The translations under genes were made by a program, and so were the position numbers. A stretch of 64,000 nt of DNA from Nocardia aurantiaca (lineage in GTDB: Bacteria > Actinomycetota > Actinomycetes > Mycobacteriales > Mycobacteriaceae). The notes under the pieces were generated by a model. That model saw only the letters and a program-made list of their open reading frames with translations. It was not told where the DNA came from and ran no database searches. Where the stretch lies: NCBI RefSeq assembly GCF_009708175.1, contig NZ_WMBB01000010.1, forward strand, positions 248,001 to 312,000, in the 5' to 3' direction. Shown here in pieces: positions 45,873-54,515 of the stretch. Every line of letters starts with the position of its first letter. Positions within the stretch are counted from its first letter, which is position 1.

Positions 45873-48800
45873 ATGGAAGCAGCACCGCGGTCCTGGCAAT
45901 TCAGCCTGTCCAACTGGCCCGTAACCCGCAAGGTCGGCATCGTGCTGGTGCTCCCGGTGCTCCTCGCCGCGACCTTCGCGGTACTGCGCATCAACAGCGA
46001 ATTGCAGACCATTTCGAAACTGAGCGCGTCGACGGAGCAGATGGACGTGCTCCACCCCACCGTCAAATTCGTGGTCGCCACCGACGAACTCGCGGTCTCG
46101 GCCATCGCCGGCGGCAACCAGGACGTCGATCCGGACCTCGACGCCGCCACCGCCAAATTCGACCAGGCCCTGGCCGAACTGGAAACCAGCCTCAAGTCCT
46201 CCAACGCCAACCCCGGCGTCACCAAGGAACTCGGCCAGGCTCTCGCGGTCGCCAAGACCATGCGCAACAGCCTGCGCACCAGTTCCCCGCAGACCATCGG
46301 CGATCAGGCCGACGAGGTCCAGACCCGCGCCCAGACCGCGCTCGCGAACGCGCCCACCGTCGGCGACCTCCGCGTGCAGCAGTCCTTCCTGCAGTTCGGT
46401 TCGGCCATGACCGCCATGCGTCTGCTCACCCAGGAGCGCGTCATGCTGGCGGTGCCGGGCGCGGGCTCGAACCCGGCGCTGCGCACCAAGCTGCTCACCG
46501 CCATCGGCGCCGAGATCACCATGATCGAGGTGTACCGCGGCCTGGTGCCCGACGGCGCGCCGAATGCCAACACGCTCAAGGACAATGCCGGCGCCCGTGT
46601 CGGCATCCTGATGCAGAACGTGCCCGATCCGGGGGCGCTGCCGGCCATGCAGGATTCGCTCAAGGGCTCGGCGGACACCTACGACAAGGAAATCCAGTCC
46701 GTCGCGGGAACGATGGACACCAAGCTGTCCCAGCTCACCACCGAGGCGCGCAACAATGTGCTGCGCGATACCTCCATCGTGATCGGCATGCTGCTGGCCG
46801 GTCTGGCGCTGGCGCTGGTGGTGGCCCGCTCGCTGGTCGTCCCGGTCCGCCGCCTACGGCGAGATGCCTTGCAGGTGGCCCACATCGACCTGCCGCAGGA
46901 GCTCGAGGTGGTGCGCGCCGGCGGCGCGACCCCGGAGATCTCCCCGGTCGACGTGCACACCACCGAGGAGATCGGCCAGCTGGCCCGAGCCGTCGACGAC
47001 ATCCACTCCCAGGCGCTCCATCTGGCCGCCGAGCAGGCCCGTCTGCGCCTGCAGATCGGCAACATGTTCGAGACCCTGTCCCGCCGCAGCCAATCCCTCG
47101 TGGAGCAGCAGCTGTCGCTGATCGAGGAGCTCGAGCGCGACGAGGACGACTCCGAGCGCCTGCAGTCGCTGTTCCGCCTCGACCACCTCGCCACCCGCAT
47201 GCGCCGCAATGGCGACAACCTGCTGGTGCTCGCCGGAACCGCGCTGCGCCGTGGCCATCTCGCGCCGGTGCCGCTGTCGGACATGCTGTGGTCCTCGGTG
47301 TCGCAGGTGGAGGACTACCAGCGCGTCGAGATCGGCACCGTGCCCGACGGCATCGTCGCCGGTGAGCCCGCCGTCGATATCGAGCACCTGCTCGCCGAGC
47401 TGATCGACAACGCGCTGCGCTACTCCCCGCCCACCACTCCGGTGGCGGTGTCGGTGGCGCGCGCCGTGGACGGCGGCTACCTGATCGAGATCACCGACCG
47501 CGGCCTCGGCATGAACGCCGACGACCTGCAGGGCATCAACGACCGCCTGGCCTCCGGTGGCGAGGTCAACGTCGAGACCGCCCGCCGCATGGGCCTTTTC
47601 GTCGTCGGCCGCCTGGCCAAGCGCCACAACATCACGGTCAGCCTGCGCCGCACCTCCGCCATGGTGCAGCAGCCGGGCATCACCGCCAGCGTGCACCTGC
47701 CGGGCAGCCTGGTCTCCCCCGCGCCCGAGCGCGGCGGCGACCCGACGGGGCAGTACCCGGTGACGTCGTCGCTGCCGGTGCCGCCGGCCGCGGCCCTGGC
47801 CTCCGGCCCGATCGCGATGCCGTCCGGCCCGATTCCGGTGCCCTCGGCGCCGCAGCCGGTGGTCGCCCCGCCGCGGCTGACGCCGGTGCCGAACCTGCCC
47901 GAGCCCGCGGCGGCCACCACCACCGGACGCTTCACCAGTTCCGGCCTGCCGCAGCGCAAGCCGGGCCCGGACACCGGTGAGCAGCCGATCATGCCCGCGT
48001 TCTCCGAGCCTCCGCAGGCGCAGCGACCGCCACAGCAGCAGGATCGGTTCTCGGACGGCTTCACCGACGCCTTCGCCGAACCCGACGACGCCCGCGCCTA
48101 CAGCGTGACCGCGCTGCGGCCGGAGCCGACGACGCCGCAGGTGGATTTCTGGGGCGAGGCGCGCGATGCCGAGTCCGCACCCAACCCGGAGTCGGCGCGC
48201 GGTTACGAACCCGCACGCGACGAGCCCGCCCGCACTTTCGAGCCCGCCCGCACTTTCGAGCCCGCCCGCACTTTCGAGCCCGCCCGCACTTTCGAGCCCG
48301 CGCCGACGCCCGAGCCCCTGCGTGTCCCCGAGCCCGTCGCACCGGCCCCCGAGCCGGTAGCGCAGTTCCCGGAGCCGACCGCGCCGATCACCAACGGCCG
48401 CAACGGCGGTGGCAACGGATACGGCTACAACCCCAACGGCCCCGATACCGGCAGCTACTTCGGCAACGGTTACAGCGCTTTCGGCGACAACGACCGGCCC
48501 GCGACCCCCGCGGTCGACGCCGATGACATCCGCGGCAACGAGACCGCACCCGCCGCCCAGCGCCCGGTCGCTCCTCCGGCCGGCCTGCGTCCGGTCGGCG
48601 AGGCCCCGACCCCGATATATCAGCGCATGGTCTCCGAGTGGCTGGTGGAGCCGGCCGACGGGCAACAGAACGGCGCTGCCTGGTCGTCGAGTTCGGACAG
48701 CGGCTGGGCCGCGGCCGAAGAGGCGGCCAACCCGACCACAACCAGTCGCACCGAGGGCGGCCTGCCGATTCGGCGACCCGGCGCCCAGCTGGTGCCCGGT

Positions 48801-48929
48801 GCCGTCGCCCAGGAGGACGACGGCGGCGGCCGCAATCCGGAGGAGATCCGCGAGAGCCTCAGCAGGCATCTCAGCGGCGTCCGCTCCGGGCGGGCCGACT
48901 CCCAGTACAACGACGGAGGGCATGCATGA
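45873..48929 (+). CDS. cvnA: Conservon sensor histidine kinase-like protein CvnA
   Basis: The protein of about 1018 residues has a short cytosolic start, TM1 (about 22-42), an extracytoplasmic helical sensor (to about 300) and TM2 (about 300-325). A HAMP-like region, a dimerisation helix with FRLDHLATRMRRNGDNLLVL and a HATPase (ELIDNALRYSPP, DRGLGM) follow. A disordered Pro-rich tail from about 640 includes a four-fold EPARTF repeat. There is no cognate response regulator; instead it heads a cvnABCD operon in which GTPase CvnD and CvnB/CvnC relay the signal. The ATG at 45873 has a purine-rich upstream sequence (GGAAGCGGG). It overlaps cvnB by four bases. Confidence 0.92.
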   Translation: MEAAPRSWQFSLSNWPVTRKVGIVLVLPVLLAATFAVLRINSELQTISKLSASTEQMDVLHPTVKFVVATDELAVSAIAGGNQDVDPDLDAATAKFDQALAELETSLKSSNANPGVTKELGQALAVAKTMRNSLRTSSPQTIGDQADEVQTRAQTALANAPTVGDLRVQQSFLQFGSAMTAMRLLTQERVMLAVPGAGSNPALRTKLLTAIGAEITMIEVYRGLVPDGAPNANTLKDNAGARVGILMQNVPDPGALPAMQDSLKGSADTYDKEIQSVAGTMDTKLSQLTTEARNNVLRDTSIVIGMLLAGLALALVVARSLVVPVRRLRRDALQVAHIDLPQELEVVRAGGATPEISPVDVHTTEEIGQLARAVDDIHSQALHLAAEQARLRLQIGNMFETLSRRSQSLVEQQLSLIEELERDEDDSERLQSLFRLDHLATRMRRNGDNLLVLAGTALRRGHLAPVPLSDMLWSSVSQVEDYQRVEIGTVPDGIVAGEPAVDIEHLLAELIDNALRYSPPTTPVAVSVARAVDGGYLIEITDRGLGMNADDLQGINDRLASGGEVNVETARRMGLFVVGRLAKRHNITVSLRRTSAMVQQPGITASVHLPGSLVSPAPERGGDPTGQYPVTSSLPVPPAAALASGPIAMPSGPIPVPSAPQPVVAPPRLTPVPNLPEPAAATTTGRFTSSGLPQRKPGPDTGEQPIMPAFSEPPQAQRPPQQQDRFSDGFTDAFAEPDDARAYSVTALRPEPTTPQVDFWGEARDAESAPNPESARGYEPARDEPARTFEPARTFEPARTFEPARTFEPAPTPEPLRVPEPVAPAPEPVAQFPEPTAPITNGRNGGGNGYGYNPNGPDTGSYFGNGYSAFGDNDRPATPAVDADDIRGNETAPAAQRPVAPPAGLRPVGEAPTPIYQRMVSEWLVEPADGQQNGAAWSSSSDSGWAAAEEAANPTTTSRTEGGLPIRRPGAQLVPGAVAQEDDGGGRNPEEIRESLSRHLSGVRSGRADSQYNDGGHA
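48222..48302 (+). repeat. Four 18-base tandem repeats inside cvnA
   Basis: The unit GAGCCCGCCCGCACTTTC is repeated exactly four times (48222-48293) with a partial fifth. It encodes EPARTF repeats in the disordered tail. Exact identity suggests recent slippage, so copy number may vary between strains. Confidence 0.95.
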
Positions 48930-49333
48930 CCGACACCCAGCGCACCACCACCGATGAGAACCTGAACTGGCTGGTCACCCGCTTCACCCGGGAGGTGCCG
49001 GGCGTCTCGCACGCTGTCCTGGTCTCCGCGGACGGTCTGCTGCAGGCCACCAGCCCGCATCTGCCGGCCGATCGCGGTGAGCAGCTGGCCGCGGTGACCG
49101 CCGGCCTGGCCAGCCTGTCCGCCGGCGCCGCACAGCTTTTCGAGGGCGGCAAGGTGATGCAGTCGATCGTCGAGATGCAGCGCGGCTACCTGCTGGTCAT
49201 GAGCGTCGGCAATGGCTCGCACCTGGCGGTGCTGGCCAACAAGCAGCATGACATCGGCCGCATCGGCTACGAGATGGCCCTACTGGTCGACCGGGTCGGG
49301 TCCGTGGTCTCGGCCACCGCCCGCACTGCCTAG
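48926..49333 (+). CDS. cvnB: Conservon roadblock/LC7 protein CvnB
   Basis: The 135-residue protein starts MTDTQRTTTDENLNWLVTRF and has the roadblock/LC7 fold signature: VPGVSHAVLVSADGLLQATS, then a central helix with GEQLAAVTAGLASLSAGAA and a final strand pair. Such proteins act as GTPase-activating or scaffold subunits for the CvnD/MglA-like GTPase. GGAGGG precedes the ATG, which overlaps the cvnA stop by four bases. It is the second gene of the operon. Confidence 0.95.
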   Translation: MTDTQRTTTDENLNWLVTRFTREVPGVSHAVLVSADGLLQATSPHLPADRGEQLAAVTAGLASLSAGAAQLFEGGKVMQSIVEMQRGYLLVMSVGNGSHLAVLANKQHDIGRIGYEMALLVDRVGSVVSATARTA

Positions 49334-49344
49334 ATGAGCCGCTC

Positions 49345-49722
49345 ATGACCAATCCCCTTGGCGGCGGCGGTAACCGGCCACCGACCACACGTGTTCGTCC
49401 CTACGCGCTGACCTCCGGCCGCACCGAGCCGGCGGTGGATCTACCGCTCGAAGCGGTCGTCGAAACCCTGTCCTACACGGCCCATTTCGATTGGCCCGCC
49501 GGTGACGTGCGGACCGAGATCCTGCGGCTGGGAACCGCGCGGCTCTCGGTCGCCGAGATCGCGGCGCACCTGGGCCGGCCGCTGGGCATGGTGCGGGTCG
49601 TCATCGGCGATCTCGTCATCGCCGGAACTCTGCGCGTGCATTCGACTTTGAGCGATCAGGCGACCTTCGACGAGCGCCGGTCCCTGATGGAGAGGACACT
49701 GCATGGACTCCGCGCCCTTTGA
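49345..49722 (+). CDS. cvnC: Conservon DUF742 protein CvnC
   Basis: The 125-residue product shows the DUF742 pattern: TRVRPYALTSGRTEP at the N-terminus, LPLEAVVETL, then a winged-helix-like part with LSVAEIAAHLGRPLGMVRVVIGDL, and an end HGLRAL. It lies 12 bases after cvnB and overlaps cvnD by 20 bases. It is predicted to help couple the kinase-like protein to the GTPase, possibly by binding nucleic acid or protein through the helix-turn-helix. Confidence 0.93.
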   Translation: MTNPLGGGGNRPPTTRVRPYALTSGRTEPAVDLPLEAVVETLSYTAHFDWPAGDVRTEILRLGTARLSVAEIAAHLGRPLGMVRVVIGDLVIAGTLRVHSTLSDQATFDERRSLMERTLHGLRAL

Positions 49723-50398
49723 CGGCGGAGGTTACCCCGGCGGCGCGCACGGGGCGCCGGCGTACACGACCGGGCAGTTCCCGAACCCGGCCCTGCAGTA
49801 CCCGCCGCGACCGGGTGAGGAGTCGCGCACGGCCTCGACCAAGATCGTCGTAGCGGGCGGATTCGGCGCCGGCAAGACGACCTTCGTCGGCGCTGTCTCG
49901 GAGATCGTGCCGCTGCGCACCGAGGCCATGGTGACCGGCTACTCGGATGGGGTCGACGACCTCGCCGCCACGCCGGGCAAGGAAACCACCACGGTGGCCA
50001 TGGATTTCGGGCGCATCATCCTGCCCGGAAACCTGGTGCTGTACCTGTTCGGCACGCCCGGGCAGCGGCGATTCTGGTTCATGTGGGACGACCTGATCCG
50101 CGGCGCCATCGGCGCGGTGGTGCTCGTCGACACCCGGCGCATCGAGGACAGCTTCGCGGCCGTCGATTTCTTCGAGGCCAAGTCGCTGCCGTTCCTGATC
50201 GCGGTCAACCGCTTCCCGGACGCGCCGCGCTTCCCGGTCGCCGAACTGCGGGAGGCGCTCAGCGTGCGCGAGGGCGTGCCGATCGTGGACATCGACGCAC
50301 GGGACCCGGTCGAGGTGCGCCGCGCGCTGGCCGCCGTCACCGAGTACGCGATCGAACGGCTGATGGCGGTGCAACGCGAAACCGCCCAGCGCGGTTAG
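49703..50398 (+). CDS. cvnD: Conservon Ras-like GTPase CvnD
   Basis: The 231-residue GTPase has the P-loop GGFGAGKTT near residue 52, a switch region with GKETTTVAMDFG, and the G3-like block LFGTPGQRRFWFMW in which the usual DxxG is FGTPG. The G4 position reads NRFPD instead of NKxD. It belongs to the MglA/CvnD group and would be the output switch of the conservon. The N-terminal 40 residues are Gly/Pro-rich. It overlaps cvnC by 20 bases, and the MHYT-like gene follows after 47 bases. Confidence 0.94.
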   Translation: MDSAPFDGGGYPGGAHGAPAYTTGQFPNPALQYPPRPGEESRTASTKIVVAGGFGAGKTTFVGAVSEIVPLRTEAMVTGYSDGVDDLAATPGKETTTVAMDFGRIILPGNLVLYLFGTPGQRRFWFMWDDLIRGAIGAVVLVDTRRIEDSFAAVDFFEAKSLPFLIAVNRFPDAPRFPVAELREALSVREGVPIVDIDARDPVEVRRALAAVTEYAIERLMAVQRETAQRG

Positions 50399-50445
50399 CG
50401 GTTCGCCCACCCGGGGTCGGAGCTTACGAAGACAGGGGTGTCTGG

Positions 50446-51279
50446 ATGATCTACTTCTCGATGGGTTACTGGGTCCTCGCGCTGGCATTGATCGTGTCGT
50501 TCGCGGGGGCGGCCTGCGGTCTGGCCTGCATCCGCCAGTCCACCAAGTCGGTGACCCAGCGGTTCCGCCTGGTGTGGCTGGTCGTGGCGGCGGTCTCCAT
50601 CGGCGGCGTCGGCGTCGCGATGCCCATCTTCGTATCGATGCTGGGCTTCGACGTGCGGGGCAGCCAGCTGCGCTACGACAACCTGTCCATCACTCTGTTC
50701 TCGGTGCTGTCGGCGGCCACGGTGCTGGTGGCGCTGCTCGTCAGCGGCAAGAAGGTGGTCTGGTGGCGGCTGCTGGTGGCGGCGGCCGTGATGGCCTTCG
50801 GCTTCGGTGACGTGCACCAGCTGCTGTTGGGCGCCATCCGGATTCAGGGCAGCGTGGAGCGCAGCCTGGTGTCCACGGTCGCGGTGTATGTGATCGCGTT
50901 CGTACTCTCGGCGCTGACCCTGTGGTTCAGCCTGTGGGTCGCGTCGGTGCCGATGGTGCTGTTCGGCGCTCTGCTGTACGCGATCATGGTGACCGGTATG
51001 CACTACGCCGGGCTGACCGGCCTGCAGGTGCACGTCGACCCCGCCGCGACCGCTCCGCACGGGAACATACTGTTCAACTTCTTCGTGCCGTTCTTCATCA
51101 TCGGCACCCTGTCGCTGGCGATTCCGATCACGGCCATCCTGGTCGCGCCGGACCGGCGCGAGGGGCGGGCGCCGACGGCGACCACCGATCCGCAGGTCGC
51201 GCATGGCACTTCGCTGCAGGCGGCCTCTCAGCAGGCGGCGGCGCAGCAGGGGCTGCGGCGGCCGGAATCGGTGCGCTAG
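50446..51279 (+). CDS. MHYT-type seven-helix membrane protein
   Basis: The 277-residue protein begins MIYFSMGYWVLALALIVSF and shows about seven membrane helices. The repeated MHYT sensory motif is partly degenerate: MHYAGL near residue 186 and GDVHQLL near 125. MHYT domains are thought to bind a metal and sense oxygen, CO or NO. Here there is no attached cyclase or kinase domain, only a Gln/Ala-rich cytosolic tail. It sits on the same strand 47 bases after cvnD, so it is probably the fifth gene of the conservon operon and could supply its signal or read its output. Confidence 0.85.
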   Translation: MIYFSMGYWVLALALIVSFAGAACGLACIRQSTKSVTQRFRLVWLVVAAVSIGGVGVAMPIFVSMLGFDVRGSQLRYDNLSITLFSVLSAATVLVALLVSGKKVVWWRLLVAAAVMAFGFGDVHQLLLGAIRIQGSVERSLVSTVAVYVIAFVLSALTLWFSLWVASVPMVLFGALLYAIMVTGMHYAGLTGLQVHVDPAATAPHGNILFNFFVPFFIIGTLSLAIPITAILVAPDRREGRAPTATTDPQVAHGTSLQAASQQAAAQQGLRRPESVR

Positions 51280-51352
51280 CGCCGCCGACAGTCGCGGGTC
51301 ACCATCCCGGGCCGGGTCGATGCCGATCGACCCGGCTCGACTCGTCTCCGGA

Positions 51353-52153
51353 TCAGCCCGCGGCCGCGGGCATTTCGGCGGTGGTGGGATCGAGCAGGCC
51401 GAACAGTTCGCCCTGCGGCGCGGCCATGATGGCCATCCGGCCGAACGGTCCGTCAGTGGCGGACATGAGAGCGGTCGCGCCCAGTTCCACGGCGCGCGTG
51501 AGGCCCGCGTCGATGCCCTCGAACTGGAACCAGGTCAGCCAGTAGGGCTGGGCCGGCGCCACGCCGTTGACGCTGTCGTCATTGATGCCGCCGACCGAAT
51601 CGGTCCCGCCGGGCGGGGTGAAGGTGGCGTATCGCATGGCCTCGTCGTCGAATTCGGTGAAGGTGAAGCCGAAAACCTCGGCGTAGAAGGCCTTGGCGGC
51701 CTCGAAATCGCCGGTGTGCAAGTCGTTCCAGACGTACGCGCCGTGCTCGTTGTAGACGGCCGCGCCGTCGTGCGCGCGAGCCTCCCAGACCGCGAAGGGC
51801 GCGCCGGAGGCGTCGGCGGCCACGAACATGCGGCCGAACTCCATGACGTCGAAGGCGGGCACCAGCAGGCTGCCGCCCGCCGCCGTCACCTGTTCGGCGC
51901 TCTTGTCGGCATCGGCCACCGCGAAATACGTGGTCCACGCCGACGGCACCCCGGACTCCGGCTTGGGCCCGATGCCCGCCACCGCCTGCCCGTCCCGCAG
52001 TGCCATGAGGTAGCCCCCGGCGTCCTCATCGCCACCCTGCATGTCCCAGCCGAACAGTTCGGCGTAGAACTCACCGGCCTTGGCCGGATCGTCGACCTGA
52101 CAATCGACCCAACACGGTGTTCCCGGCGGCCAGGCCTCGTTGCGTACAGGCAT
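51353..52153 (-). CDS. Two-domain VOC (glyoxalase/bleomycin-resistance fold) protein
   Basis: The 266-residue protein is two VOC modules in tandem (about 8-125 and 135-258). Each begins with the expected beta-alpha-beta pattern (CWVDCQVDDPAKAGEFYAELFGWD; VWNDLHTGDFEAAKAFYAEVFGF). The family includes metal-dependent lyases, dioxygenases and antibiotic-binding proteins. A hydrolase-type role near hydroxylated substrates is often proposed but is not shown here. GGAG lies before the ATG at 52153. It is a single gene convergent with the conservon. Confidence 0.93.
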   Translation of the reverse strand: MPVRNEAWPPGTPCWVDCQVDDPAKAGEFYAELFGWDMQGGDEDAGGYLMALRDGQAVAGIGPKPESGVPSAWTTYFAVADADKSAEQVTAAGGSLLVPAFDVMEFGRMFVAADASGAPFAVWEARAHDGAAVYNEHGAYVWNDLHTGDFEAAKAFYAEVFGFTFTEFDDEAMRYATFTPPGGTDSVGGINDDSVNGVAPAQPYWLTWFQFEGIDAGLTRAVELGATALMSATDGPFGRMAIMAAPQGELFGLLDPTTAEMPAAAG

Positions 52154-52405
52154 CGGTCATCTCCGTTCCTCGATATCAGTGACGCACCTCACAAAGCGCC
52201 CCCAGTCAACCACTCTCGCTCGATCATCGGGGTGGTTCGCGGCGCAAGCGTGGCAGGCGGAGCGCTCGTTCCGGACGACGCGGCGGGGAGCCGAGCGCGG
52301 GAGGCGAGCACGAGACCTCCAGGCCGCGAACCCGCCCGGAGCGAAGCCGAGGGCAAAATGGGCAGAGCCGCACATCGGGCTGTCACTCGAATTACAGTGA
52401 GAGGC

Positions 52406-53434
52406 ATGCATTTCGGGCTGGACTACGCCGCAGGTCGGCCCGCCCCCAGTGCCATCAGGAATGCCGGATACGACTTCGTCATCCGCTATCTGTCCGACGG
52501 CGGACCCGCCATGCCGGGCAAGCTCCTGACCCCCGCCGAAGCGGACGACTTGCGCGCACACGGCATTTCCATCGTTTCCAACTGGGAGACCACCGCCGCC
52601 CGCATGCTCGACGGCTACGGCGCGGGCGTGACCGACGCGCGCGCCGCCTTGGCCCAGGTGCTGCGCTGCGGCGGGCGAACCGATCGGCCCATCTACTTCT
52701 CCGCCGATTTCGACGCCACCCCGCAGCAGCAGGTATCCATCGATGCCTACCTGGACGGCGCGGCCAGCGTCATCGGACGCGTGAATGTCGGGATCTACGG
52801 CGGATATTGGCCGGTGAGCCGAGCGCTGGACGGCGGGACCGCGACCTGGGCGTGGCAGACGGTCGCGTGGTCGGGCGGGAAGGCGGATCCGCGGATCGCG
52901 ATCTTCCAGACCGGCGAGCAGGTGACGGTCGACGGCATCCAATGCGATGTGAACCAAACCGATAGAACCGATTTCGGGCAGTGGGATGCGGAAACGGAGG
53001 AACCCGACTTGACACCCGAACAGGACGCGGTATTGCGGGACGTCCAGACCCAACTGCGCGGCCCCGGTCTCAATGGCTGGCCGCAACTGGGCACCGACGC
53101 CCAGGGCCGCAACCGGACGGTGGTGGATGGGCTGGCGGCGGCGCTCAACCAGATCGACGAACTGCGTACCGAGATCAGTGATCTGGAGGCCACGACGGCC
53201 GAACTGAAGGACGAGGTGGCGCGGCTGTCCGGCCAGCATCACTGGCCGTTCCCCTTCTCCCTGGTGGAGGGTCCGGCCACGGCGATCGCCGATCAGCTGG
53301 CGAGGCTGGAGCAGTTGCTGCCCGGTGTGCCGCTGCCCGGCTGGGGTACCGGACCTAACGGTCATTCGGGCAAAACGGCCGAGGCTGAACATGCTCCGGC
53401 TGGGAATCTGCCGAAAGCCGTATCCGACAGCTGA
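52406..53434 (+). CDS. DUF1906 glycoside-hydrolase-like protein
   Basis: The 342-residue protein starts MHFGLDYAAGRP and has the DUF1906 TIM-barrel signatures: FVIRYLSDGG, an acid pair in YFSADFDAT, VGIYGGYWPV, and TWAWQTVAWSGG with a final QCDVNQTD. The C-terminal third (about 235-290) is a coiled coil, then a Pro/Gly-rich tail. Related domains (as in Rv2525c and phage lysins) are thought to cleave cell-wall glycans. No signal peptide is present, which is unusual for a wall enzyme. A TACAGT at about 52393-52398 may be a -10 box close enough to the ATG for a nearly leaderless mRNA. Confidence 0.88.
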   Translation: MHFGLDYAAGRPAPSAIRNAGYDFVIRYLSDGGPAMPGKLLTPAEADDLRAHGISIVSNWETTAARMLDGYGAGVTDARAALAQVLRCGGRTDRPIYFSADFDATPQQQVSIDAYLDGAASVIGRVNVGIYGGYWPVSRALDGGTATWAWQTVAWSGGKADPRIAIFQTGEQVTVDGIQCDVNQTDRTDFGQWDAETEEPDLTPEQDAVLRDVQTQLRGPGLNGWPQLGTDAQGRNRTVVDGLAAALNQIDELRTEISDLEATTAELKDEVARLSGQHHWPFPFSLVEGPATAIADQLARLEQLLPGVPLPGWGTGPNGHSGKTAEAEHAPAGNLPKAVSDS

Positions 53435-53499
53435 ATTGGTCGATTTGTCGGATTTTCTCCACGGAAATCGGGCCCGAACCGGCCCTGAAGTGGCGATGA

Positions 53500-53529
53500 G
53501 CGGGTTCTTCTGTAATCAGAAGAACCCGC
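53500..53529. terminator. Hairpin after the DUF1906 gene
   Basis: GCGGGTTCTTCTG and its exact complement form a 13-pair stem with a TAAT loop, 66 bases after the stop codon. Confidence 0.75.
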
Positions 53530-53698
53530 CCTCAACGCATGAGAATACCGTCACTCGGCCACGAGTTCACAACTTTGGGAAGACTTTTTCGCACGCACAA
53601 GAAGACCGGACAATCGGTACGCGCTATCGCGACGACTGCGCAGTTCGATGGTGACCCAATCACTGCGCCGCCATCGTCGGCTGAGTCCGGATCTTGCT

Positions 53699-53821
53699 CT
53701 ACGCGCAGCTACTCCAGCCCCGCGGCATCAAGGCCATCGCCGACCTTGGCGACACCGAGCACTTCCGCCCTGCGGCCCTGGAAGACCACGGATGGCGGCC
53801 GGGGTGGATGCCCTGTTTCAT
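53699..53821 (-). pseudogene. rpmE2: Remnant of rpmE2, zinc-free ribosomal protein L31
   Basis: The minus-strand frame begins MKQGIHPGRHP, the start of type B L31 (MKxGIHPxYHPVVF). The VVFQ part is present but pushed out of frame by small deletions (the nucleotides GTGGTCTTCCAG are recognisable). After AAGRK the similarity is lost and a stop follows at about residue 40 instead of 80-90. A ribosome site (AAGGTGAAG) still precedes the ATG. The stretch upstream (53826-54101) has WTDPLGDHYEGL-like traces that might be the tail of a CobW-type zinc GTPase, but this is weak. Confidence 0.7.
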
Positions 53822-54085
53822 CGCTTCACCTTTCATGGTCGCGAGTGGCCACGTCCCCGCCGACGGGAGCGGATCGGGTTGTGTCGCAGAGTCCTTCGTA
53901 GTGATCGCCCAACGGGTCGGTCCACCGCGCGACCCACTCCGCGCGAAACGCACTTGCCGCGGTTCGCCCTCGTCGCCCAGCGCAGTGCGTGGCGAATCTC
54001 GTCCGGCCTCGGCGTCGGCGCGCAGCCGGGGAGCCCGCGAGAACGAGCACGGCCTCGCGTCGAGACCGCACCCACGACCGGCTCT

Positions 54086-54100
54086 CGACAATGATTTTCA
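54086..54100. promoter_or_regulatory. Zur-box-like site 1
   Basis: CGACAATGATTTTCA closely follows the 7-1-7 dyad pattern TGAAAATGATTTTCA of actinobacterial Zur sites. It lies between the two arms of the decayed ribosomal-protein locus. Confidence 0.7.
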
Positions 54101-54139
54101 ATTACCGGTGCCCGCGGGTACCCTGAAACAAGTCGTTGT

Positions 54140-54154
54140 CGAAAACGATTGTCA
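54140..54154. promoter_or_regulatory. Zur-box-like site 2
   Basis: CGAAAACGATTGTCA matches the same dyad at 12 of 15 positions, 54 bases (about five helical turns) from site 1 and 31 bases before the L28-like start codon. Confidence 0.65.
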
Positions 54155-54184
54155 TCATCGTCCAACACTGGAAGGGAGTGGCCC

Positions 54185-54482
54185 ATGTCGGCGATCCGCC
54201 AGGTCAGCGGTCGCAAGCCGGGCTTCGGCAAGTTCGTACCGCAGAGCACGAACGAGTCGTGCCGCTGGGCCGAGCCGCACGCGGAATCGAAAGAAACCCG
54301 CAAACCGGGCAGCACTGACGCCGAGCCGGCGGCCGTGCAGGCCGTCCTGCGGAAACTGCCCCGGGATGCCGGTCCGGTACGATTGCGCGATCGGGACGTC
54401 GCGGACGGACGCCCGCGTGGTCATCTCCGGAAATTCGGTCCATCGGGGAGAACTGCCCGGTGTGCACAAATCGAGCTGGTAA
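54185..54482 (+). pseudogene. Fused, frameshifted remnant of rpmB2 (L28) and rpsN2 (S14)
   Basis: After GGAAGGGAG the frame begins MSAIRQVSGRKPGFGKFV and continues VPQSTNES..RWAEPH, a decayed L28 N-terminus. From about residue 48 the same frame reads as the second half of S14 (LRKLPRDAGPVRLRDRDV, GRPRGHLRKFG). It then loses about ten residues and shifts frame, and the S14 end HRGELPGVHKSSW with its TAA follows in another frame. The end of L28, all of L33 (rpmG2) and the start of S14 are therefore deleted. The normal order in relatives is rpmB2-rpmG2-rpsN2-rpsR2 under Zur control. Confidence 0.8.
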
Positions 54483-54515
54483 GCATCCACGATTCGTGAG
54501 TAAGGAACCACTGAC

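Noticed and set aside
46854..48923. Long minus-strand frame opposite cvnA
   Set aside because: Antisense shadow of the Pro/Ala-rich conservon kinase.
53539..53698. Frame starting MRIPSLGHEFTTLGRLF after the DUF1906 terminator
   Set aside because: Coding signal fades quickly and no family is recognisable; it may be random sequence in a decayed region.
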